From contig JAQVKB010000009.1 in NCBI GenBank assembly GCA_028694875.1, positions 1-12,875 on the forward strand: a stretch of 12,875 nt of DNA. The letters are read 5' to 3'. The translations under genes and the position numbers were made by a program. The notes beneath the pieces are model-generated. The model did not search any database, was not told the DNA's origin, and saw only the letters and a list, made by a program, of their open reading frames with translations. The DNA is from Candidatus Izemoplasmatales bacterium (GTDB taxonomy: Bacteria; Bacillota_I; Bacilli_A; Izemoplasmatales; Hujiaoplasmataceae). Below, piece by piece: positions 5,944-10,598 of this stretch; the stretch's first letter is position 1; the number at the start of each line of letters is the position of its first letter.

Positions 5944-6456
5944 TTAAAAATATCGTGTAGGTTCTAAAACGTGGAACCATTCATTCCCACCGTTATATTT
6001 CCAATCAACACGAAGATATTCTTTTTCTGTTGTGTAGACGCTATCAACATTGGCTTCGCTTTTTCCTTCGTCGAAGTATTTCTTGAACTTCTTTGTTCGT
6101 CCGTTTACCTTCTGAATGATCCATTCACGGCCAATCTGCCAGCGAACTTCCCTTTGTTCTTCATCGTCCCATACTGGCGAAGAACAATAGCTATACTCCT
6201 TTACGAAGTGGACTGATTTCGGCCACATAGTAATTTTTGTGTTCATGCCTAAACCGTTCATATGTGTAATAGCGTAGGCGATGAATAATTTCTTCTGATC
6301 CTCTGTAAGATCTTCATATCCGGTCGTTTCTCTTAAATCGAAATTATGAATATTAAGAACGTCGCCGGCCGTTTTTAATGTGTAATCAGTCAGGCCGTAT
6401 TTCTCATATAACGCGCAAACTTCACGGTATGAAGTGCGATTCGTTGGTTTTCTCAT
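5944..6456 (-). CDS. Hypothetical protein, 170 aa, downstream of the DGR-type target gene
   Basis: ATG at 6456 with AAAGGTGG 6 nt upstream. The protein begins MRKPTNRTSYREVCALYEKY, has a helical LTEDQKKLFIAYAITHMNGLG segment (about 51-70), and a Trp/Tyr-rich C-terminal half (WPKSVHFVKEYSY, WQIGREWIIQKVNG, YLRVDWKYNGG, WFHVLEP) that looks beta-rich. It has no signal peptide or membrane helix and is not an Avd-type DGR accessory protein (those are about 120-aa four-helix bundles). It is in the same transcription unit as the lectin-fold protein, 69 bp downstream. Family not recognised. Confidence 0.75.
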   Translation of the reverse strand: MRKPTNRTSYREVCALYEKYGLTDYTLKTAGDVLNIHNFDLRETTGYEDLTEDQKKLFIAYAITHMNGLGMNTKITMWPKSVHFVKEYSYCSSPVWDDEEQREVRWQIGREWIIQKVNGRTKKFKKYFDEGKSEANVDSVYTTEKEYLRVDWKYNGGNEWFHVLEPTRYF

Positions 6457-6493
6457 GGTTCCACCTTTCCAGCCCCTTTTCCGGGCCTATTAG

Positions 6494-6509
6494 CCGCGCT
6501 ATCGCGCGG
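6494..6509 (-). other. GC-only hairpin with GATA tetraloop downstream of the variable region (candidate DGR cruciform)
   Basis: On the minus strand CCGCGC-GATA-GCGCGG forms a 6-bp all-GC stem with a 4-nt loop, 15 bp after the stop of the lectin-fold gene. DGR target genes carry a short GC-rich hairpin/cruciform with a GRNA-type tetraloop shortly after the variable region, needed for efficient retrohoming. GATA fits GRNA. The stem is a little shorter than the usual 7-10 bp and no U-run follows, so an ordinary terminator is less likely. Confidence 0.55.
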
Positions 6510-6524
6510 ATAAACAGAATACAG

Positions 6525-7484
6525 TTATCTGGTGACAGGGTTCCCTAAACAAGCGGAAAAGAAGCCGATGTTCGTGCCGACGCTCGAACGCGGATTGCTC
6601 AAGCCCAACGCGGAAGGCCCAGCGCCCGAAGTGTTGTTGTAACAGCCACCCACGAATTCGACGGCTTCTTCCAAGCTGGCGTCAGCCGCGAACCATTCGT
6701 GACTTTCCCCTACGTCTTCGGCGTCTTTTGTAATAACGCCCAGGTCGCAAAGAATTTCCGGTATCTCTTTTAAATCAATAAGAACTTCGTCGCGTTCTAC
6801 CACGTCCCAGCCATCTTCTATTTCATCTGTCGTTATCACAATAGCGCCGTCACGTGGCCCGATTTTTACCGGCTTACCATTTGAAAGGACATTGACGAAC
6901 TGATCGCTACTTTCCGAAAGATCGGCGTCCGGCGCGGCGGCATTGTTATCTGGCATATATTGAAGAACGCCTTTTTTCAACCTCATTCCAGCTATTACTT
7001 TCCAGACATTTCCCACTGTGTCGGCGATTCCGGTTTCTTTTTCTCCATTATGGAACCAGGAAGCCGGGCCTGAACCTGTAAGCGTCTTTCCCCAGCCAAC
7101 TTTTATGCCAGTTTCGTCATTGTCAAGGTACCAGCTTCCGATATTTGTGTTGCCGTGAACACCTTCTTTTGTCTGATCCTGAATATATTTCCATTCTTCA
7201 TTAGTCAGAAGGTGCCAGCCTTCGCCCTTTGCGCGACACGCGGCGATCATTTCGTCCATTGAAAGACTTGTCTTCGGTTCCTGGAATGGCAAGCTATATG
7301 CACGGCCAGCGAACACCGAATTCAAAAACTGGGAAAGATAAATTGAATCATATTCGATCCCGTTCACGAAGAACATTCTTTCTGCTTCTTCTGGCGTTGG
7401 CGCCATGTTCTCAACTTTCATCATGATCGAAGGCATTCCGCTATTGTCATATTTCAAAACAACCGATTCTCTTACATGTTTCAT
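6525..7484 (-). CDS. C-type-lectin/formylglycine-generating-enzyme-fold protein, likely DGR variable protein, 319 aa
   Basis: Residues about 85-175 carry hallmarks of the FGE-sulfatase/C-lectin fold seen in DGR targets: GEGWHLLTNEEWKYIQDQTK (87-106), a Gly/Trp-rich loop, then GIADTVGNVWKVIAGMRLKK (152-171) and PDNNAAAP (178-185). The C-terminus (about 276-319) ends GGCYNNTSGAGPSALGLSNPRSSVGTNIGF before FSACLGNPVTR. This is the usual terminal variable-region layout (GG-x-x-N-N...NPRS-x-x-x-TNIGF). Codons at expected variable sites (TGT, GGC, AGC, GTC, GGC) can all derive from AAY by adenine-specific change. There is no signal peptide. ATG at 7484, 4 bp after the preceding stop. No reverse transcriptase or template repeat lies in the window. 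Ligand unknown; a binding or tropism role is inferred from the family. Confidence 0.82.
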   Translation of the reverse strand: MKHVRESVVLKYDNSGMPSIMMKVENMAPTPEEAERMFFVNGIEYDSIYLSQFLNSVFAGRAYSLPFQEPKTSLSMDEMIAACRAKGEGWHLLTNEEWKYIQDQTKEGVHGNTNIGSWYLDNDETGIKVGWGKTLTGSGPASWFHNGEKETGIADTVGNVWKVIAGMRLKKGVLQYMPDNNAAAPDADLSESSDQFVNVLSNGKPVKIGPRDGAIVITTDEIEDGWDVVERDEVLIDLKEIPEILCDLGVITKDAEDVGESHEWFAADASLEEAVEFVGGCYNNTSGAGPSALGLSNPRSSVGTNIGFFSACLGNPVTR

Positions 7485-7488
7485 CTGC

Positions 7489-8355
7489 TTATTTCCTTTC
7501 TATTTTGGCCGCTATTCCGCGGCGTTTTAACTCATTGACAAGTTCCTTTGTCTTTGTATCAGAAATCGCTTCGCGGCGCTTCTGATAGCTTTCTGGAACC
7601 TTTGGCTTTTTCTTACGGCCCAGGTAATCATCAGGCGTCAGATTAAACAAATCAAAGGCAGCGACATTGTGGTATTCGTGCTTGTTTACGATGATCCACC
7701 ACATATTGTTGATATTGTGATAAACTTTTCCGCGATAGATTCTTCCGTCCCAGTGGCGCCAATATTTCACGTTGCCGTTGTAAATCGTTTTCTTATCGCG
7801 ATCAAGATCATTCCCCGGCCCTGGCGTCTGCCCGTCAAGATCTGACAGATTAAAATTCATATCTTTTTGTTCGTGGTGCCATTCTCTGACATAACACGAT
7901 TTGATATTGTCTTCCGCCAACTTGTAATTATGGTCTGAATCGTCTTTTAAATCTTCCAGTAAATTCAAAAGGTATACGATCCGGTTCATATATTTAATAT
8001 ATTCAAGTCGGATCATGTACGGCATTTTTTGAAATTTATCAAAATCATAATAGCCACCGTGTGGGTTTTCGAAATCTACATTTTGAAAAAATACGATTTT
8101 GAAGCCATTCGGGTATTTTTCACACTTGATTTCCAGATTCTTTCGGCGACCGTAGTAATGATCCGGACGAATAATCTTATGAACTTCCTTGTCTGGTTCT
8201 ATTGTGAAGCCTTCATCGCGAAGCATATTCAAAACACGATGAAATGTCCCGTAATGCTTGAACTTTTGATGAAGCCAGCCGCCAGGAACCGAACGTTCTG
8301 TTTTATTTGTGTAATAAATCCCGGTGTCGTGAATTCTGTAACTGTCCTTATTCAA
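7489..8355 (-). CDS. Hypothetical protein, 288 aa
   Basis: TTG start at 8355 with AGAGGT 7 nt upstream. The protein begins MNKDSYRIHDTGIYYTNKTE and has a Lys/Tyr/Trp-rich central part (KFHYGTFHRVL-like helix, NPHGGYYDFDKFQKMPYMIR at about 98-117, KYWRHWDGRIYRGKVYHNIN at about 197-216). The basic tail TKELVNELKRRGIAAKIERK resembles a SAP-like or other DNA-binding helix pair, but this is a weak similarity. There is no signal peptide and no clear membrane helix. It lies just before the lectin-fold gene in the leftward operon, second after the promoter. I do not recognise the family. Confidence 0.8.
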   Translation of the reverse strand: MNKDSYRIHDTGIYYTNKTERSVPGGWLHQKFKHYGTFHRVLNMLRDEGFTIEPDKEVHKIIRPDHYYGRRKNLEIKCEKYPNGFKIVFFQNVDFENPHGGYYDFDKFQKMPYMIRLEYIKYMNRIVYLLNLLEDLKDDSDHNYKLAEDNIKSCYVREWHHEQKDMNFNLSDLDGQTPGPGNDLDRDKKTIYNGNVKYWRHWDGRIYRGKVYHNINNMWWIIVNKHEYHNVAAFDLFNLTPDDYLGRKKKPKVPESYQKRREAISDTKTKELVNELKRRGIAAKIERK

Positions 8356-8371
8356 TTTTTTACCTCTTTTC

Positions 8372-8389
8372 GCTTATTTCCAACACTAG
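8372..8389 (-). repeat. Dispersed 18-bp sequence CTAGTGTTGGAAATAAGC (copy 1)
   Basis: On the minus strand this 18-mer matches 17 of 18 bases of a plus-strand copy at 10493-10510. Both copies lie 3' of a GACTGCAATC-containing hairpin (here 8395-8404, within the stem GCCGA/TCGGC). Here it lies just before the ribosome binding site of the 288-aa gene. Confidence 0.6.
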
Positions 8390-8441
8390 CCGCCGATTGC
8401 AGTCGGCTTTCTGGCTCTATGCTGATAAGTTGGCCCGTGAA

Positions 8442-8600
8442 CTAACGGGCCGCGGTTACTGTCTGTTTCTCTTGCAGATCCAGGCCGATCATAATTCCCT
8501 GAATCAATACTTTCTTTTCAGGTGGAAGTGACATGATCCGTTTAATGAAGTTCTTGTCTTCGTCACGAACTCTTGTGACGTTGGTTTCTCTTTCTGCCAT
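8442..8600 (-). CDS. Small first gene of the leftward operon, 52 aa
   Basis: ATG at 8600 with AAAGGGGG about 9 nt upstream; stop TAG at 8442-8444. The product begins MAERETNVTRVRDEDKNFIK and continues RIMSLPPEKKVLIQGIMIGL, then a short polar tail. The LPPEK...I..I..GL pattern recalls small proteins found next to phage repressors in Clostridia; their role is unclear. It is the first gene behind the leftward promoter (8663-8691) and so sits where Cro is in lambda, but no helix-turn-helix is evident. An inverted repeat (GGCCCGT/ACGGGCC, 8431-8450) spans its stop. Confidence 0.72.
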   Translation of the reverse strand: MAERETNVTRVRDEDKNFIKRIMSLPPEKKVLIQGIMIGLDLQEKQTVTAAR

Positions 8601-8647
8601 AAGTACGGCCCCCTTTCTATATATTTAGGTTTCACAACCTCATTCGT

Positions 8648-8663
8648 TTGGTTGTTGCACCAA
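8648..8663. promoter_or_regulatory. Operator O1 for the repressor
   Basis: TTGGTTGTTGCACCAA is a 16-bp dyad (5 of 6 arm bases symmetrical) next to the leftward -10 box and over its probable start site. It matches the consensus TTGGTTnnnnAACCAA given by O3. Confidence 0.65.
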
Positions 8664-8691
8664 GTATATCAACAAATATTTGGTATGTCAA
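8663..8691 (-). promoter_or_regulatory. Leftward early promoter
   Basis: On the minus strand a consensus -35 TTGACA (8686-8691) and a -10 TATACT (8663-8668) are separated by 17 bp. The expected start is near 8656, giving a leader of about 55 nt before the 52-aa gene. Operators O1 and O2 overlap it, so it should be shut off by the repressor in the lysogen. Confidence 0.82.
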
Positions 8692-8695
8692 CCTC
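8680..8695. promoter_or_regulatory. Operator O2 for the repressor
   Basis: TTGGTATGTCAACCTC matches the O3 consensus well in one half and partly in the other. It covers the -35 box of the leftward promoter. Confidence 0.55.
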
Positions 8696-8719
8696 TTTTG
8701 CAAAATATTTCAAAATAAT

Positions 8720-8735
8720 TTGGTTGACTAACCAA
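8720..8735. promoter_or_regulatory. Operator O3, perfect dyad over the repressor promoter -35
   Basis: TTGGTTGACTAACCAA has perfect 6-bp arms around GACT. It contains the -35 TTGACT of the rightward promoter, so binding should repress the repressor gene itself. Confidence 0.72.
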
Positions 8736-8752
8736 CATTTTGATGATATGAT
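8724..8752 (+). promoter_or_regulatory. Rightward promoter of the repressor gene
   Basis: -35 TTGACT (8724-8729) and -10 TATGAT (8747-8752) with a 17-bp spacer. The expected start is near 8759, about 25 nt before the TTG start codon and just ahead of AAAGGGGG. Confidence 0.8.
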
Positions 8753-8782
8753 AGGCTCATAAAACAGAAAGGGGGTAACGAC

Positions 8783-9232
8783 TTGAACGAAAGAATTCGT
8801 TGTTTGCGTGAAGAAATAGGTCTTTCACGTGCGGCCTTCGGTCAAAAAATAGGTGTAAGCGGCGACGTTATAAATAATTTGGAACGTGGTCGTGTTGATA
8901 TTAAGGAACCTATGATAAAACTGATCTGTTCTGAATTTTCTATAAATGAAGAATGGTTGAGAAATGGAACCGGGAACATGAAGGTTCAGACAGTTTCCGA
9001 CACGATGGAACAATTAAAAAAAGAATTTAATCTTGACAACTTCGGTTATAATCTGGTTTACCAGTATTTGAAGTTAGACGCCGATCAAAGGAAGTCGGTT
9101 CGTGATTTCTTTTATAATGTGGTTGATTCTGAAATGCTGGACGAAGATCTTTACGGTGAAGTACCGAAGACGCCGGAAGAACTGGAAGAACAATTTCCGC
9201 CAGTAAAGCCGGATCAGGAAGACGCCGGATAA
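8783..9232 (+). CDS. Cro/CI-family (XRE) transcriptional repressor, 149 aa, no protease domain
   Basis: Start TTG at 8783 with AAAGGGGGT 8 nt upstream. Residues 1-60 form an XRE helix-turn-helix domain: MNERIRCLREEIGLSRAAFG then QKIGVSGDVINNLERGR. The SRAAFGQKIGVS turn and the INNLERG recognition helix are clear, and an INEEWLRNGTG ending is typical of phage repressors. Residues 70-149 are acidic and helical, with ADQRKSVRDFFYNVVDSEML; there is no S24/LexA-type cleavage domain. The protein faces the early operon across three dyad operators. Release from lysogeny would therefore need an antirepressor or a protease supplied elsewhere rather than RecA-stimulated self-cleavage (inference). Confidence 0.92.
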   Translation: MNERIRCLREEIGLSRAAFGQKIGVSGDVINNLERGRVDIKEPMIKLICSEFSINEEWLRNGTGNMKVQTVSDTMEQLKKEFNLDNFGYNLVYQYLKLDADQRKSVRDFFYNVVDSEMLDEDLYGEVPKTPEELEEQFPPVKPDQEDAG

Positions 9233-9237
9233 TGAAC

Positions 9238-9258
9238 GGGTGCTTTAAAAAGGCACCC
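9238..9258. terminator. Hairpin between converging genes
   Basis: GGGTGC (9238-9243) pairs with GCACCC (9253-9258) around an A/T-rich 9-nt loop, 5 bp after the repressor stop. No strong T-run follows, so termination strength is uncertain. Confidence 0.4.
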
Positions 9259-9277
9259 AGCAATTAACAATAAAAAA

Positions 9278-9400
9278 TTAAATTACCAGGAACAGTTGTA
9301 TTTTACCTTCGAAGTCAAGATTGTAATATATTTTTTTCACATCTTTATAGTAGATCGCATAAACATTTTTTCGACTGTATTTTATATAATATTTTTTCAT
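9278..9400 (-). CDS. Possible small protein, 40 aa, Tyr/Lys-rich
   Basis: ATG at 9400 preceded by GAAAGGTG with 5-6 nt spacing; stop TAA at 9278. The product begins MKKYYIKYSRKNVYAIYYKD and ends in a hydrophobic IQLFLVI. It lies on the strand opposite to its neighbours, divergent from the SWIM-protein gene and convergent with the repressor. The good ribosome binding site and the A/T-rich codon usage are the only support. It could be a small toxin-like or regulatory peptide, but nothing identifies it. Confidence 0.42.
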   Translation of the reverse strand: MKKYYIKYSRKNVYAIYYKDVKKIYYNLDFEGKIQLFLVI

Positions 9401-9472
9401 AGTCCGCACCTTTCTTTGTTAAAGGCTGGGCGCATGATGTTTATTATACTGGTAACAATGGAAAGGCGAAAC

Positions 9473-9835
9473 ATGAAGATTGTAGCGATCGTTTTGTGGT
9501 ACCTGGGAATTCTCGTTTTGATCTGGCTTAATAAGATTAGAATTTATTTGAAATGGGAAAAGCGAAAGAAAGACGTCCTGAAACCATTTTACCGATGGCC
9601 GGCGGAAGTCCACCAGGAACCGGATCAGAAGGAAGAAATCAGAAAGGCGAAGGAATTGACGTCGGTTGTAAATTATCAGGATAAGGAACGCGGTTACGCG
9701 CAAACTTCATTTTCTGGCGAAACCGAAACATTCTGGTGCAACCTTGCTATGTGCCAGTGTGCGAAATATAAGAATACACATAAACCATGTAAACACATTT
9801 ACAAAATCGCCCTGGATAAAGGGTTGATTGAATAG
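9473..9835 (+). CDS. Membrane-anchored SWIM zinc-finger protein, 120 aa
   Basis: Start chosen: ATG at 9473 with AAAGG 7 nt upstream. An in-frame ATG at 9458 is possible, and the longer open frame to 9296 has no ribosome binding site. Residues 3-19 (IVAIVLWYLGILVLIWL) form one transmembrane helix, followed by a strongly basic stretch (KIRIYLKWEKRKKD) that places the rest in the cytoplasm. The C-terminus holds a SWIM motif CxCx(n)CxH: C94-Q-C96 ... C106-K-H108, continuing HIYKIALDKGLIE. SWIM fingers bind DNA or protein. It precedes the lipoprotein gene by 10 bp, so the two are probably co-transcribed. Role unknown; a lysogenic cargo gene is plausible. Confidence 0.75.
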   Translation: MKIVAIVLWYLGILVLIWLNKIRIYLKWEKRKKDVLKPFYRWPAEVHQEPDQKEEIRKAKELTSVVNYQDKERGYAQTSFSGETETFWCNLAMCQCAKYKNTHKPCKHIYKIALDKGLIE

Positions 9836-9845
9836 GGGTGACAAT

Positions 9846-10406
9846 ATGAAGAAAAGATCATCGATTGTTTTAACTGCTCTTTGCTTGTCGTTTTCGCTTT
9901 CAGCTTGTGGCGGATCTGAAACGCCGAAAGAATCTGAAACACAAAAAGAAACCGTCGTTGAATCAGAAGTTGAAACAGCGCCGGAAGTTTCTGAAACAGA
10001 AGAAGAAACTGAAACCGAACCGGAAGTTCCGCATAGAACCGGCGAAGATATTGTCGGAATCAGCGAAGGGAGCATCGAAGATATAAAGCCTACGTTTTAT
10101 GATAGCGTAATAAATGATAAAACTGGAAACTGGCGCTGTGCTGTTATGGCCGAAAATATTGATATTCTCGACTATGTACTTTCTTACTATAAGAATTATT
10201 TTAAAAATGATTCTGAAATTCACGCGATTGTAAATTTGACACTGAAAACTACGACGAAGATCACATGTTCCGGCGGCACGCTTTACGTTTCACAATATGA
10301 CTATGTGGACGGCGAAGAACACGACGCGAATATTATGTTCAGTGGAACCTATCTTTCCCAGGACTGGGTTTATACGGATAATGGCGACATTGAAAAAGTA
10401 GAATGA
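9846..10406 (+). CDS. Secreted lipoprotein, 186 aa
   Basis: Start chosen: ATG at 9846 with AGGGGTG upstream (an upstream in-frame ATG at 9828 lies inside the preceding gene). A typical lipoprotein signal peptide MKKRSSIVLTALCLSFSLSA ends in the lipobox LSAC with the lipidated Cys at 21. Residues 22-63 are a Glu/Thr/Ser-rich, low-complexity linker, as found between a membrane anchor and an outer domain. The folded domain (about 64-186) has YDSVINDKTGNWRCAVMAEN, an LDYVLSYYKNYFKND helix, and strands VNLTLKTTTKITC and TLYVSQYDYVDG. No family recognised. Expressed beside the repressor and integrase, it could alter the lysogen surface or block superinfection (inference). Confidence 0.85.
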   Translation: MKKRSSIVLTALCLSFSLSACGGSETPKESETQKETVVESEVETAPEVSETEEETETEPEVPHRTGEDIVGISEGSIEDIKPTFYDSVINDKTGNWRCAVMAENIDILDYVLSYYKNYFKNDSEIHAIVNLTLKTTTKITCSGGTLYVSQYDYVDGEEHDANIMFSGTYLSQDWVYTDNGDIEKVE

Positions 10407-10431
10407 TGTATTTTGAAAACTAAATAAAAAC

Positions 10432-10463
10432 AGCCGGTCAATGACTGCAATCACTGGCCGGCT
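10432..10463. terminator. Hairpin after the lipoprotein gene
   Basis: AGCCGGTCA (10432-10440) pairs with TGGCCGGCT (10455-10463), nine pairs with one G-U. The loop includes GACTGCAATC, a sequence repeated at 8395-8404 (other strand). It is flanked by an A-rich run on the left and a short T-run on the right, so it could end transcription in either direction. Confidence 0.55.
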
Positions 10464-10492
10464 TTAATACCAGGCTACCGAAAAACGGCTTT

Positions 10493-10510
10493 CTAGTATT
10501 GGAAATAAGC
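10493..10510 (+). repeat. Dispersed 18-bp sequence CTAGTATTGGAAATAAGC (copy 2)
   Basis: Identical at 17 of 18 positions to the minus strand of 8372-8389. It lies in the integrase leader, 3' of a hairpin that also shares GACTGCAATC with copy 1. Confidence 0.6.
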
Positions 10511-10528
10511 AATTCTTATTATATCATT

Positions 10529-10562
10529 GAAAGTCGCTAAAATCAATCGGGCTTTCTTTTTT
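10529..10562 (+). terminator. Intrinsic terminator just upstream of the integrase
   Basis: GAAAGTC (10529-10535) pairs with GGCTTTC (10550-10556), one G-U pair, with a 14-nt loop, followed by six T (10557-10562). It lies 36 bp before the integrase ATG and would separate integrase expression from upstream transcription unless bypassed. Confidence 0.6.
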
Positions 10563-10598
10563 ATACCATTTTTTCGGTGCCTGGGGAAAGGGATTGAA

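Larger units (their letters stand above)
10464..10598 (+). ncRNA. Structured leader of the integrase gene
   Basis: After the hairpin at 10432-10463, AATACCAG (10466-10473) can pair with CTAGTATT (10493-10500; one mismatch) enclosing CCG/CGG. AATAAG and CTTATT form a second hairpin just after. The intrinsic terminator at 10529-10562 follows before the integrase start. This order (structured region, then terminator, then gene) is that of an attenuator, but it matches no riboswitch class I know. Confidence 0.35.

Noticed and set aside
6525..6670. A DGR template repeat or reverse transcriptase elsewhere in the window
   Set aside because: I found no second sequence resembling the variable region and no YxDD-type protein in any frame; if present they lie outside.
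7487..7500. Third copy of GGAAATAAGC
   Set aside because: It is the coding end and stop of the 288-aa gene, shares only the last ten bases and lacks CTAGTRTT; probably chance.
9296..9472. Extended N-terminus of the SWIM protein starting at 9296
   Set aside because: No ribosome binding site and a composition typical of A/T-rich non-coding DNA; the ATG at 9473 has AAAGG and begins right before the membrane helix.
10464..10562. Known riboswitch class in the integrase leader
   Set aside because: The conserved cores of the SAM, TPP, c-di-GMP, preQ1 and purine classes that I know were not recognisable; kept only as an unnamed structured leader.
10527..10598. Integrase start at 10527
   Set aside because: This start lies within the terminator stem; the ATG at 10599 has GGGGAAAGG and begins just ahead of the catalytic domain.
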